Assembly (NCBI GenBank): GCA_016699855.1
Contig: CP064988.1
Span: 186,001 to 250,000, forward strand
DNA: 64,000 nt
Direction: 5' to 3'
From: Rhodospirillales bacterium
GTDB taxonomy: Bacteria > Pseudomonadota > Alphaproteobacteria > Reyranellales > Reyranellaceae
The notes under the pieces were generated by a model. That model did not search any database and was not told the origin of the DNA. It saw nothing but the letters and a program-made list of their open reading frames with translations. Made by a program: the position numbers and the translations under genes. This document shows positions 46,897 to 56,805 of the stretch, one piece after another (the first letter of the stretch is position 1; the number at the start of each line of letters is the position of its first letter).

Positions 46897-47772
46897 GTGA
46901 GCGTCGCCACGCGCGTCGCCGCCCTGCCGCCGCCGCCCGAGACGCTCGCCCGCCCCGGGCTCGCGGCGCGCCGCTCGCTGGGCCAGCACTTCCTGCTCGA
47001 CCTGAACCTGACGGACCGCATCGCCCGCGCCGCCGGCGATCTCTCGGCCGGCACGACGATCGAGATCGGCCCCGGCCCCGGCGGCCTGACGCGCTCGCTG
47101 CTGCGCGCCGGCGCCACGCGCGTGGTCGCGGTCGAGCGCGACCGGCGGGCCGTCGAGGCGCTGGCCGAGCTGGTCGCGGCCGCCGACGGACGCCTCGAGC
47201 TGCTCGACGCCGACGCCTTGACGGTCGATGTCGCGGCGTTCGCGCCCGCGCCGCGCCGGATCGTCGCCAACCTGCCCTACAACGTGTCGACCGCCCTGCT
47301 GCTGCGGTGGCTCGACGCCGCCGACGCCCTCGAATCGATGACGCTGATGTTCCAGAAGGAGGTCGTCGACCGGCTCGTCGCCGCGCCGCGCACCCCCGCC
47401 TACGGCCGGCTGTCGGTGGTCACGCAGCTCGTGTGCGAGGCGACGCGGCTGTTCGACATCGCGCCCGGCGCCTTCACGCCGCCGCCCAAGGTCGTGTCGA
47501 CGGTGGTGCGCCTGGTGCCGCGCGGCGGCGCGCGCGTCGACGACGACGGGCGGCCGTTCACGCTGGCGTCACTGGCGCGCGTCACCGCGGCGGCGTTCGG
47601 CCAACGCCGCAAGATGCTGCGCGCCAGCCTCAAGGCGGTGTTTCCCGACGTCGAGGGCACGCTCGGCGGGCTGGGTATCGCCGCCACATCGCGCGCCGAG
47701 GAGCTGTCGCCGCGCCAGTTCGCGGCGCTCGCCGCGCGCCTTCCGCCGGGCGGCGGCGCTCAGCCGACGTAG
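46897..47772 (+). CDS. rsmA: 16S rRNA (adenine1518-N6/adenine1519-N6) dimethyltransferase
   Basis: 291 residues. Dimethylates two adjacent adenines near the 3' end of 16S rRNA with S-adenosylmethionine. ARRSLGQHFLLDLNLTDRI is the KsgA start; IEIGPGPGGLTRSLL is the SAM site; ANLPYNVST is the catalytic NLPY motif; GAFTPPPKVVSTVVRL lies near the C-terminal domain. GTG start. Its last 13 bases overlap the 3' end of the convergent Ppx/GppA gene. Confidence 0.96.
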   Translation: MSVATRVAALPPPPETLARPGLAARRSLGQHFLLDLNLTDRIARAAGDLSAGTTIEIGPGPGGLTRSLLRAGATRVVAVERDRRAVEALAELVAAADGRLELLDADALTVDVAAFAPAPRRIVANLPYNVSTALLLRWLDAADALESMTLMFQKEVVDRLVAAPRTPAYGRLSVVTQLVCEATRLFDIAPGAFTPPPKVVSTVVRLVPRGGARVDDDGRPFTLASLARVTAAAFGQRRKMLRASLKAVFPDVEGTLGGLGIAATSRAEELSPRQFAALAARLPPGGGAQPT

Positions 47773-49220
47773 GTGATCGCGTCCTTCAGGTCGAACGCGC
47801 CGGCGACCGCCGACAGGCGGCGGCCCGTGACCTCGCCCAGCAGATTGCGCAACGCGACCGGCACGACCAGTTCGACCGCCTTGTCCGAGCGCCGCAGCAC
47901 GATGCGCGACAGCAGCCCCGGCGCGCCGCCGGAGAGGTTGTAGGCCAGCCGCAGAGCGGTGCCGAGCCGACGCGCGAAGGCCCGCGCGTCGCGGTCGGCC
48001 AGCGCGTGCGCCACGGCGACAACGTCGGCGTCGGGGTCGCTCTCGTAGCGCCACGCCATCGCCAGCGCCAGGGTCGCGCGCTCGGCGTGGTCCATGCCAG
48101 GCGCCGGAAGCTGCAGCACGCGCTCGCACGCCATGCGCGTGCGGTAGTCGGGATGGTCGTCCCACGCGATGTCGCTGAGGTGGCAGGCGGCGAGCCGCAG
48201 CGTGCGCTCGCTGGCGCTCTCGCCCGCGAACATCGGCGTCAGCCAGTCGAAGATCTCGACCGGCGGCAGCGCGAAGCGCCGCCACCCCGCGCCCTCGTCC
48301 TCGGCGAACGCGATCAGCGGATGGCGCGAGCGCTCGGTCTCGGGCAGCTGCGAGAAATAGAACCCCTCGCGCAGGCCGAAGGCCGAGAACACCACGCGCT
48401 TCGGCCGCAACGCGACCAGCAACCGCTCCAGCGCGAGCGCGGCCAACGGCAGGCTCTCGAGGCGCCGCTTCGAGACGCCGACCATCTTCTCCAGCGACCG
48501 CGGGCTCTGGCTGGCGATCATGTGCGCCAGCGCGCGCGCGTCCTCGCCGGGGATCGCGTAGTGGTGGATGATGTGCAGTGGATACCGGGTCTGCTCCATG
48601 TGCAGCCGCGCGAACGCTCGCCAGGCGCCGCCGACGGGATAGAGCGTCCGCCCGCGGAATCGGTCGAGCCAGCCGACGCCGGCGATCGCCTGCTCCACCG
48701 CCTTCTTCGGGTCGCGGTCGGCGGTCAGCAGCCGCAGCGGTCCGACCGGCAGCGTCGTCGAGGGCCCGAGCGAACCGCCCGACAGACCGACCAGCTCGAG
48801 GCTGCCGCCGCCGAGATCGCCCATCACGCCGTCGACGTCGGGGATGCCGCACATCACGCCGAGGCCGGAGAGCCGGGCCTCCTCCTCGCCGCTGATCACG
48901 CGCGTCGCCAGGCCGGTCAGCGCCTCGATTCGCGCCACGAACGCCGCCCCGTCGCCGGCGTCGCGCACGGCGGCCGTGGCCAGGAGGTCGACGCGCGCCA
49001 CGCGCATGTTGCGGGCCAGCGCCGCGAAGCGCTCGATGTTGGCCAACGCCATCTCGACGCCCGCGGGATGCAGCCTTCCGCTGACGTCGAGGCCGCGCGC
49101 GAGGCCGCACAGCACCTTCTCGTTGAACACCGGCAGCGGCGAACGGTTGGCGCGCTCGTAGACGACGAGCCGGATCGAGTTCGATCCGATATCGATGATG
49201 GCGACGCGGCCGTCCTGCAT
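47760..49220 (-). CDS. ppx: Ppx/GppA phosphatase family protein (exopolyphosphatase)
   Basis: 486 residues. Hydrolyses terminal phosphate from polyphosphate, or pppGpp. The N-terminal actin-like fold has VAIIDIGSNSIRLVVYE (phosphate 1), VISGEEEARLSGLG, and GVMGDLGGGSLELVGL (phosphate 2). An HD-like C-terminal domain follows (HHYAIPGED region and further helices), giving a length near that of alphaproteobacterial Ppx. Its polyphosphate-making counterpart, ppk, is at the window start. Its 3' end overlaps rsmA by 13 bases. Confidence 0.9.
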   Translation of the reverse strand: MQDGRVAIIDIGSNSIRLVVYERANRSPLPVFNEKVLCGLARGLDVSGRLHPAGVEMALANIERFAALARNMRVARVDLLATAAVRDAGDGAAFVARIEALTGLATRVISGEEEARLSGLGVMCGIPDVDGVMGDLGGGSLELVGLSGGSLGPSTTLPVGPLRLLTADRDPKKAVEQAIAGVGWLDRFRGRTLYPVGGAWRAFARLHMEQTRYPLHIIHHYAIPGEDARALAHMIASQSPRSLEKMVGVSKRRLESLPLAALALERLLVALRPKRVVFSAFGLREGFYFSQLPETERSRHPLIAFAEDEGAGWRRFALPPVEIFDWLTPMFAGESASERTLRLAACHLSDIAWDDHPDYRTRMACERVLQLPAPGMDHAERATLALAMAWRYESDPDADVVAVAHALADRDARAFARRLGTALRLAYNLSGGAPGLLSRIVLRRSDKAVELVVPVALRNLLGEVTGRRLSAVAGAFDLKDAITYVG

Positions 49221-49293
49221 GGCGCCGCCGGTCTAGCCGAATTCGCGGCCCGGGGCCGCGGCAAAATCGTCACGCATGGAGGGGCGCGGACGC

Positions 49294-50001
49294 TCAGTAG
49301 TCGCGCAGGCCGTCGCGGCCGATCGCGAGCTGCCAGTAGCCGACTCCGTTCAGGTCGCGCTCGCGGTCGCGCCGGAATTGTCCCGGCGCCATGTCGCGCG
49401 GCTGCGCGACCGGAACGGCGCCGCGCTCCAGCGCGAACAACGGCGCCGCGAAGGCGACGCGCGCGAAGCGGTCGCTGGCGTGGTCGTAGGCGGCGAACCC
49501 CCAGCGCCCGCCGACGCACGACGCCACGGTCCACCAGAACTCGTTCGACCGCAGCTCGCGCCCGGCCGGCGGCGGGCCGTAGCCGCCGCTACGTCCGAGC
49601 GCGTCGCGCAGCGACGCGGCCTCGGCGGCGGTGAGCGCGACGTCCGTCCGCCGCATGCGCCACGGATCGAGCAGGCCGTTGAGGTCCCGGACGTCGACCG
49701 ACGCCACGTTCCCCTGGTCGACCATGACGCGCGCGGCCATGGACATGCCGCCGCCCGGCGCCGGCGCCAGATCGTAGGTCCGCACCTGCTCGCCCCAGAC
49801 GGCGTTGTAGACGAGGCGGATGTGGTCCGGACCGCCGGCGGCGCAGCGGCGCTTGATGTCGACGCCGCCGACGTAGCGGAACCAGTAGAGGCTGCGCGTG
49901 ACCGGATTCTCGAGGCGCGTCTCGAGATTCGCGGTCTCCGGGCCGCACGCCGGCAGGGCGCACAGGGCGAAGGCCGCCAAAGCCAACCGTGACCACGCCA
50001 T
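49294..50001 (-). CDS. Putative lipoprotein, unknown function
   Basis: 235 residues. A lipobox LCALPACG (Cys about residue 19) follows a hydrophobic start, so the protein is probably lipid-anchored in the envelope. The mature part has several Trp/Tyr-rich strands (RSLYWFRYVGGVDIKRRC, NEFWWTVASCVGGRWGFAAYD) and three more Cys that could form disulfides. I do not recognise a domain. The gene lies 73 bases before the ppx start on the same strand and is divergent from the DD-carboxypeptidase gene. Confidence 0.72.
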   Translation of the reverse strand: MAWSRLALAAFALCALPACGPETANLETRLENPVTRSLYWFRYVGGVDIKRRCAAGGPDHIRLVYNAVWGEQVRTYDLAPAPGGGMSMAARVMVDQGNVASVDVRDLNGLLDPWRMRRTDVALTAAEAASLRDALGRSGGYGPPPAGRELRSNEFWWTVASCVGGRWGFAAYDHASDRFARVAFAAPLFALERGAVPVAQPRDMAPGQFRRDRERDLNGVGYWQLAIGRDGLRDY

Positions 50002-50085
50002 GCCGCCGCCCTCCGCCGAAGCGTTCCGCGCTCCCTCATCGACGCGCCGCCGCGACTTTTCAAGCGAATCTTGAGGATCGGCGTG

Positions 50086-50114
50086 TTGCGACGCCGAATT
50101 GTTTGCACTATTCT
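50086..50114 (+). promoter_or_regulatory. Sigma70-type promoter of the DD-carboxypeptidase gene
   Basis: TTGCGA at 50086-50091 and TATTCT at 50109-50114 are separated by exactly 17 bases. The segment is AT-rich relative to its surroundings. Transcription would start near 50121, about 45 bases before the first possible start codon. Confidence 0.65.
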
Positions 50115-50164
50115 GTGCGGTAGTGTTCGCAAGTCCTTAACGTCCAAGGGCTTTCGCCTGCGTA

Positions 50165-51568
50165 GTGGATTCGAGCATGTTGGCGTGGCGTCGGCTTTCC
50201 AGTTGGTTCGCGGTGTCCGTGATCGCCGCGGCCGCGTTCGCGCCTTGCGTGACCGCTCCGGCCGCCGAGGCCGCCCCCCCAAGGCAGGCCGCCCCCGCCA
50301 AACGCGTCGTGCCCGGAAAGCGCGCCATTCCCGTCCGCCCGGCGGCGCCGGTCGCGGTGAATCCCGCCGTCAGCGGCCGCGACGCGATGCTGGTGATCGA
50401 CGCAGAAACCGGCCGCGAGCTCGAGGGCTTCGCCGCCGCTGACCTGCGCCATCCCGCGTCGCTGACCAAGATCATGACGCTCTACATGGCGTTCGCCGCG
50501 CTCGATTCGGGGCGGTTGCGCCTGGCCGACCGCCTGCCGGTCTCGGCCCGCGCCGGCGCCGTCCAGCCGTCGAAGATGGACGCCCCGGTCGGCGGCACGC
50601 TGGTCGTGCGCGACGCGATCATGGGACTGGTGACCCGCTCCGCCAACGACGCCGCCGTCGTGCTCGCCGAGGGCATCTCCGGCGACGAGGCCAGCTTCGC
50701 GCAGGCGATGACGCAGACGGCGCGGCGGCTCGGCATGGCGAGCTCGACCTTCCGCAACGCGTCGGGCCTGCCGGACACGCACCAGGTGACGACGGCGCGC
50801 GACCTCGCGCGTCTGGCGCAGGCGCTGCTGCGCGACTTCCCGCACTACTACCCGATCTTCTCGCAGCAGGCTTGGCACTACGCCGGCCGCACGCTGACCA
50901 ACCACAACCGCATGCTCGGCTCCTACGCTGGCGCCGACGGAATCAAGACCGGCTACATCCGCGCCTCCGGCTTCAACCTCGTGATGTCGGCGACGCGCGA
51001 CAACCGCCGCCTGATCGGCGTCGTGTTCGGCGGCGAGAGCCCCGGCGAGCGCGACAGCGTGATGGCCGACATGATGGACCGCGGCTTCGACCGCGCCGCG
51101 GCGCAGCGGCTGCCGGCGTGGCGCCGCCCGTCCGCGCCCGCCTCGGCGCGCTACACCGCCGCGCATTTCGCGCCCGGCTCGGCGCTGCCGGCGGAACAGG
51201 CGGTCGCGGCGCAGACCGCGCCGGCCGCCGGCGTCCCGCGGCTGGTGTCCGCCTACGAGGCCGAAAGCGCACAGGGCGGCTCCGCCGACGGTCCGGTCGC
51301 CACGCCGCGCGGCGGCGCGCGGTGGGCGATCCAGATCGGCTCCTACCGGGACCAGAAATCCGCGAACGCCGCCCTCGCCCGCGCCATCGGGCAGCTCCCC
51401 GAGCTCAAGGGCAGCGCGCGACCGACGGTCGATCCCGTGACGTCGCAGGGCCGCAAGGTCTACCGCGCGCGCCTCGCCGATCTCGACGAGCGCCGCGCCA
51501 CCACGGGCTGCAAGAAGCTCGAAGGCAAGCGGATCAACTGCGCCGCCGTCGAGATCGCCGCGCCGTAG
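50165..51568 (+). CDS. D-alanyl-D-alanine carboxypeptidase with SPOR domain
   Basis: 467 residues. A penicillin-binding peptidase S11 that trims the terminal D-Ala of peptidoglycan stem peptides. Triad motifs: SLTK (Ser99-Lys102), SAN (159-161) and KTG (261-263). A signal-anchor precedes it, and instead of the usual PBP5 C-terminal domain there is a SPOR domain (WAIQIGSYRDQKSANAALARA... about 385-467) that binds septal peptidoglycan stripped of stem peptides. This points to division-site activity. GTG at 50165 or ATG at 50177 could be the start; no strong ribosome site favours either. Confidence 0.92.
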   Translation: MDSSMLAWRRLSSWFAVSVIAAAAFAPCVTAPAAEAAPPRQAAPAKRVVPGKRAIPVRPAAPVAVNPAVSGRDAMLVIDAETGRELEGFAAADLRHPASLTKIMTLYMAFAALDSGRLRLADRLPVSARAGAVQPSKMDAPVGGTLVVRDAIMGLVTRSANDAAVVLAEGISGDEASFAQAMTQTARRLGMASSTFRNASGLPDTHQVTTARDLARLAQALLRDFPHYYPIFSQQAWHYAGRTLTNHNRMLGSYAGADGIKTGYIRASGFNLVMSATRDNRRLIGVVFGGESPGERDSVMADMMDRGFDRAAAQRLPAWRRPSAPASARYTAAHFAPGSALPAEQAVAAQTAPAAGVPRLVSAYEAESAQGGSADGPVATPRGGARWAIQIGSYRDQKSANAALARAIGQLPELKGSARPTVDPVTSQGRKVYRARLADLDERRATTGCKKLEGKRINCAAVEIAAP

Positions 51569-51643
51569 CGGCTGTTCCGGCAGGGCCGGCCGGATCGCCC
51601 CGCCTCCGGATCGGACGCTGCCGCGCCGTTGGCCCGTCCCCTG

Positions 51644-51712
51644 CCGTCATCGCGATCGCGGCGAGGGATCATTCCGCCGCCGAAAGATCCCCCGCTGCGC
51701 TCGCGACGACGG
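51644..51712. repeat. Imperfect REP-like inverted repeat
   Basis: A diverged copy of the 30-base-arm palindrome at 32690. Arms run roughly 51644-51674 and 51682-51712 and differ from each other at several sites. It lies 3' of the DD-carboxypeptidase and 3' of the convergent cyclotransferase gene, the same kind of site as the intact copy. Confidence 0.75.
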
Positions 51713-51733
51713 AAGCGAGGCTCGAAATGCGAC

Positions 51734-52153
51734 CTACCGCGCCTCGGGGCGGCGGCGCAGGCGGGCGAGGAACGCGTCCTTGTCCTTGGCGCGCCAATCC
51801 TCCAGCGACCATTCGCCCGCGACCGGCGTGAACGCGCCGGGCGCCGGCACGAAGATCTGGACGCCGCGCGGGCCCGCGCCCGCCACGTCGGCGGTCGCGC
51901 GAACCAGCCGGTATCCCGCGCCTTCGTAGGCCGACAGCTTCGCGACGTCGGGATCCAGCAGGCGGTCGACCACCACGCCGTCGACGGTGGCGGCGCGGTC
52001 GCGCAGGACGATGGGATAGCTGACGCCGCTGGCGCGCGCGCGGCGGTAGCCGCGCAGCGTCGCCGGCACCAGCGGCGTGGCGGCGACGGGGCGCTCCAGC
52101 ACCAGCGACAGCACGTCGCGGTCCATCAGCGTGCCGTAGAAAAACAGCCGCAC
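51734..52153 (-). CDS. Gamma-glutamylcyclotransferase family (AIG2-like) protein
   Basis: 139 residues. MRLFFYGTLMDRDVL is the glycine-loop start of the family, and Glu in LSAYEGAGYRL is in the position of the catalytic acid. These proteins cyclise gamma-glutamyl amines to 5-oxoproline. A metabolic role here is unclear; it is the last gene of the galU-ugd-pgm run, 28 bases after pgm, although an unrelated function is likely. Confidence 0.87.
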   Translation of the reverse strand: MRLFFYGTLMDRDVLSLVLERPVAATPLVPATLRGYRRARASGVSYPIVLRDRAATVDGVVVDRLLDPDVAKLSAYEGAGYRLVRATADVAGAGPRGVQIFVPAPGAFTPVAGEWSLEDWRAKDKDAFLARLRRRPEAR

Positions 52154-52181
52154 CGGCCCGTTCCGTTCCCGCCGCGCCGCG

Positions 52182-53579
52182 TCAGTGCGACGCCGTCGAC
52201 TCGTCGGGCATCTCGACGCCGCTGGCCGCGAGCGCCGTCTTGACCGCCGTCTTGAGCCGATCCAGACCGGCCGCGTCGCGCGCCTCGCAGCGCGCCACCA
52301 GCACGGCCTGGGTGTTCGACGCGCGCAGCAGCCACCAGCCGTCGTCGGTCGAGACGCGGACGCCGTCGACGCCGGAGTAACGCGCGCCGGCGGCGTCGAG
52401 CCGCGCCTTGACCTCGTCCACCACCTTGAACTTGCGCTCCTCCGCGCACTCGAAGCGCAGCTCCGGCGTGTTCACCGGCTGTGGCAGCGCGTCGCGCATG
52501 TCGGCCAGCGAGCGGTCCGAGGCGCCGACGATATTGAGCAGCCGGATGCCGGCGTAGAGCGCGTCGTCGAAGCCGTACCACGTGTCGGCGAAGAACACGT
52601 GGCCGGACATCTCGCCGGCCAGCGGCGACTTCGTCTCGGCCATCTTCACCTTGATCAGCGAATGGCCGGTCTTCCACATCAGAGGCACGCCGCCGGCCGA
52701 GGCGACCTCGTCGAACAGCACCTGGCTGGCCTTCACGTCGGCGATGATCGTGGCGCCGGGCCGCTCGCGCAGCACGTCGCGCGCCCAGATCGCGAGCAGC
52801 TGGTCGCCCCAGAGCACGCGGCCCTTGCCGTCGACCGCGCCGATGCGGTCGCCGTCGCCGTCGAACGCGATGCCGAGGTCCGCTCCCCGCGCCCGCACCT
52901 CGCGCTTGAGGTCCTCGAGGTTCTTCTCGACCGTCGGATCGGGATGGTGCGCGGGAAACGTGCCGTCGACCCGCTCGAACAGGATCGTGTGCTCGCCCGG
53001 CAGGCGCGAGACCACGTCGCGCAGGCAGACGCCGACGGCGCCGTGGCCGCTGTCCCACACGACCTTCAACGGCCGGCCCGGCTTGAAATCGCGCAGCACG
53101 CGCTCGACGTAGGCCGGCTTCACCGGGCGCTCCTCCAGCCCCCCGGCGCCGGACTCGACGTCGCCGGCCGCCGCCATGCGGCCGAGATTCTGGATGTCGG
53201 CGCCGTAGAACGGCTTCTTGCCGATCATCATCTTGAAGCCGTTGTAGTCGCCGGGATTGTGCGAGCCGGTGATCATGATGCCGCCGTCGGCCTCGAGCTC
53301 GTAGACGGCGAAATACAGCATCGGGGTCGCGCACAGGCCGATGCGCAGCACGTCGATCCCGGCGGCGCGCATGCCCTCGACGCAGGCCGCCTGCAGCTCG
53401 GGCGAGCTGACGCGTCCGTCGTAGCCGAAGGCGATTCGTCTGCCGCCGGCGCGGCGCACCAGCGTCGCGAAGACGCGGCCGACGGCGCGCGCGTCGTCGG
53501 CGCTCAACGTCCGGCCGACGATGCCGCGGATGTCGTACTCGCGCAGGATGGTCGGGTCGAAGCTGTGGGCGTAGGTCAT
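52182..53579 (-). CDS. Phosphomannomutase/phosphoglucomutase
   Basis: 465 residues. Moves phosphate between C1 and C6 of glucose or mannose. FDPTILREYDIRGI and RIAFGYDGRVSSPEL are in domain 1; the phosphoserine is in ITGSHNPGDYNGFK (about Ser106); the metal loop is AFDGDGDRIG; EMSGHVFF binds sugar; the C-terminal RASNTQAVLVARCEA binds phosphate. It matches the dual-specificity AlgC type. Downstream of ugd (20 bases) and galU, so it likely feeds glucose-1-phosphate into UDP-glucose and UDP-glucuronate for surface polysaccharide. Confidence 0.92.
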   Translation of the reverse strand: MTYAHSFDPTILREYDIRGIVGRTLSADDARAVGRVFATLVRRAGGRRIAFGYDGRVSSPELQAACVEGMRAAGIDVLRIGLCATPMLYFAVYELEADGGIMITGSHNPGDYNGFKMMIGKKPFYGADIQNLGRMAAAGDVESGAGGLEERPVKPAYVERVLRDFKPGRPLKVVWDSGHGAVGVCLRDVVSRLPGEHTILFERVDGTFPAHHPDPTVEKNLEDLKREVRARGADLGIAFDGDGDRIGAVDGKGRVLWGDQLLAIWARDVLRERPGATIIADVKASQVLFDEVASAGGVPLMWKTGHSLIKVKMAETKSPLAGEMSGHVFFADTWYGFDDALYAGIRLLNIVGASDRSLADMRDALPQPVNTPELRFECAEERKFKVVDEVKARLDAAGARYSGVDGVRVSTDDGWWLLRASNTQAVLVARCEARDAAGLDRLKTAVKTALAASGVEMPDESTASH

Positions 53580-53599
53580 TCGCAGCGGATCCTCGTCGA

Positions 53600-54922
53600 T
53601 CAGGCGGCGTCGCGGGGGCGCGGACGGCCGACGCAGTCGTAGGTGAAGCCGTGTCCGCGCATCTCCGCGGGATTGAAGATGTTGCGCAGGTCGACGACGA
53701 CCGGCCGCCGCATCGTGCTTTTCAGGCGCTTGGGATCGAGCGCGCGGAACTCCGTCCACTCGGTCAGCACGACCAGGCAGTCGGCGTCCTTGGCGGCGTC
53801 GTAGGCGCTGGCGGCGTACTCGACGTCGGTCAGCAGCTTGCGCGCCTCGTTCATCGATTCGGGGTCGAACGCCCGCACCCGGGCGCCGGCCTTGCGCAGC
53901 GCCGGCACGATGTCGAGCGACGGCGCGTCGCGCATGTCGTCGGTGTTGGGCTTGAACGCCAGGCCGAGCACGCCGACCGTGAGGCCCTCCACAGATCCGC
54001 CGCAGGCCGCGATCACCTTCTCCGCCATGCGCTTCTTGCGCCGGTCGTTGACCTCGATCACCTGCTCGACCACCGTCACCGGCGAGCCGGCCTCGCGCGC
54101 GGTGTAGGCCAGCGCCAGCGTGTCCTTGGGGAAGCACGAGCCGCCGTAGCCCGGCCCCGGATGCAGGAACTTCCGGCCGATGCGGCCGTCCAGTCCGATG
54201 CCGCGGGCCACGTCGTGCACGTCGGCGCCGACCTTCTCGCACAGGTCGGCCATCTCGTTGATGAAGGTGATCTTGGTCGCGAGGAAGGTGTTGCCCGCGT
54301 ACTTGATCAGCTCCGACGTCTCGAGGTTGGTGAACACCAGCGGCGTCTCGATCAGGTAGAGCGGCCGGTAGATGGCGCGCAGCGCGTCGCGGGCGCGCTC
54401 GGTCTCGGCGCCGATCACGACGCGGTCCGGCTTCATGAAATCCTCGATCGCCGCGCCCTCGCGCAGGAACTCCGGATTCGACGCCACGTCGAACTCGGCC
54501 GACGGCCGGCGCTCGCGCACGATGCGCTCGACCTCGCGGCCGGTGCCGACCGGCACGGTCGATTTGGTGACGATCACCGTGTAGTGCGTCAGCGCGTCGG
54601 CGATCTCGGCGGCGGCCGCGTAGACGTAACTGAGGTCGGCGTGGCCGTCGCCGCGGCGCGCCGGCGTGCCGACCGCGATGAACACCGCGTCCGCCCCGCC
54701 GACCGCCGACCGCAGGTCCGTGGTGAAGGTCAGCCGGCCGGCGGCGCGGTTGTCCGCCACCAGCTTGTCGAGGCCCGGCTCGAAAATGGGAATCTTCCCC
54801 GCCTCGAGCGAGGCGATCTTGGCCGCGTCCTTGTCGACGCAGACGACGTCGAAGCCGAACTGCGAGAAGCAGGCGCCGGACACCAGTCCGACATAGCCCG
54901 TGCCGATCATGGCGATACGCAT
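53600..54922 (-). CDS. ugd: UDP-glucose 6-dehydrogenase
   Basis: 440 residues. Oxidises UDP-glucose twice to UDP-glucuronate. RIAMIGTGYVGLVSGACFSQ is the NAD site; TKSTVPVGTG, FDVASNPEFLREG and the catalytic Cys263 in GPGYGGSCFPKDT are present; the C-terminal GLAFKPNTDDMRDAPSL is normal. It lies 53 bases behind galU and 20 before pgm, so substrate supply and oxidation are in one operon. Confidence 0.96.
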   Translation of the reverse strand: MRIAMIGTGYVGLVSGACFSQFGFDVVCVDKDAAKIASLEAGKIPIFEPGLDKLVADNRAAGRLTFTTDLRSAVGGADAVFIAVGTPARRGDGHADLSYVYAAAAEIADALTHYTVIVTKSTVPVGTGREVERIVRERRPSAEFDVASNPEFLREGAAIEDFMKPDRVVIGAETERARDALRAIYRPLYLIETPLVFTNLETSELIKYAGNTFLATKITFINEMADLCEKVGADVHDVARGIGLDGRIGRKFLHPGPGYGGSCFPKDTLALAYTAREAGSPVTVVEQVIEVNDRRKKRMAEKVIAACGGSVEGLTVGVLGLAFKPNTDDMRDAPSLDIVPALRKAGARVRAFDPESMNEARKLLTDVEYAASAYDAAKDADCLVVLTEWTEFRALDPKRLKSTMRRPVVVDLRNIFNPAEMRGHGFTYDCVGRPRPRDAA

Positions 54923-54975
54923 GGAATTCCACCGGATGCGCGCCCGCCGCCCGCAGGCGGCGGCGGCGCTCCAAT

Positions 54976-55851
<876 letters not shown>

Positions 55852-55868
55852 CAGCGGTCCATCTTAGT

Positions 55869-55921
55869 GTCGATTCTAATATCGACCAATTTCAATATCT
55901 TAGAGAATATTACTACTCTAA
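55869..55921 (-). promoter_or_regulatory. AT-rich island with two inverted repeats upstream of galU
   Basis: The stretch from about 55865 to 55930 is strikingly AT-rich. It contains GTCGAT (55869-55874) paired with ATCGAC (55881-55886), and TTAGAG (55900-55905) paired with CTCTAA (55916-55921) across 10 bases. It probably holds the galU operon promoter and an operator; I could not fit a clean -35/-10 pair. The rest of the 198-base gap shows no gene. Confidence 0.5.
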
Positions 55922-56049
55922 AACATTAGCATGGTCGAGCGTTCTCCTTTGACCATCAGCGTCGGGCGTGAAGATGGCGTCGGCGGGGAGGATGTGGGGC
56001 AGTCCGCCGCCGAAATCCACAACATTTAGAACGTGGTGCGGGCGTCCCG

Positions 56050-56799
56050 TCACTCCCCCAGCAGCACGTCTCGGGCGCGGTTGATCCGCGCCGCGAGCCA
56101 GTCCGAGCCGCCGCGGTCGGGGTGGTTGGCCTGCATCAGCCGGCGATGCGCCGCCCGGATCTCGTCCGGCGTGGCGCCGGGCTTGAGGCCGAGGATGGCG
56201 TAGGCCTCGTCCGTGGCCATGCTGGCCGCCGACACACCCTCAGCGTCTCCGGCGCCGCCCTGCCCGCCCGCCGGACGCCGCGCGCGCCACGACGGCCCGA
56301 ACCGGCGGTCGAGATACGCCTCCAGAACGCGGACGGAATCGGCGTCGGCGGCGCATTCCGACAGCAGGTCGACGAGGACCGGCTCGCCGAGGTCGTCGAG
56401 GCCGCGGCCGGCGAAGGCCCCGCGCAGCACGGTCCCGTCCATCCCGCCGGAGTCGTGGTCGAGGCGCATGCGGAGCCACGAGGTCTCGACGATCGAGGCG
56501 TTGCCACCGGACGACGAGCTGGTGCCGGGATTCTGCCACCCCTTCCCGAGCCCGGCACGCGCGCGGTAGTTGCGCCAGATCCACAGCGCGATCGGCATGC
56601 CGAACATCAGCAGCGAGAACAGGAAGCCCGGGGCGCGGAACAGGATGGCGAGCAGCACGCCGATCCCCGCGACCGCGCCGGCCGCGATCAGGAGCCGCCG
56701 GATCACGCGCGCGAGCGTCGCCGGATTCGCGCGCGCCAACCAACGAAGACCGAGGACCGTGCCGATCAGGAGCAGAATGCCGAACAGGAACTGCGGCAT
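56050..56799 (-). CDS. Membrane-anchored J-domain protein (DjlA/TIM14-like)
   Basis: 249 residues. Two or three hydrophobic helices (about 2-20, 36-55, 57-76) anchor it, then a polar linker region (about 85-190) leads to a C-terminal J domain (DEAYAILGLKPGATPDEIRAAHRRLMQANHPDRGGSDWLAARINRARD) with an intact HPD. It should stimulate an Hsp70 (DnaK) at the membrane. Layout matches alphaproteobacterial membrane J proteins. It lies 6 bases behind the VWA-like gene. Confidence 0.88.
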   Translation of the reverse strand: MPQFLFGILLLIGTVLGLRWLARANPATLARVIRRLLIAAGAVAGIGVLLAILFRAPGFLFSLLMFGMPIALWIWRNYRARAGLGKGWQNPGTSSSSGGNASIVETSWLRMRLDHDSGGMDGTVLRGAFAGRGLDDLGEPVLVDLLSECAADADSVRVLEAYLDRRFGPSWRARRPAGGQGGAGDAEGVSAASMATDEAYAILGLKPGATPDEIRAAHRRLMQANHPDRGGSDWLAARINRARDVLLGE

Positions 56800-56805
56800 G
56801 GCGCC

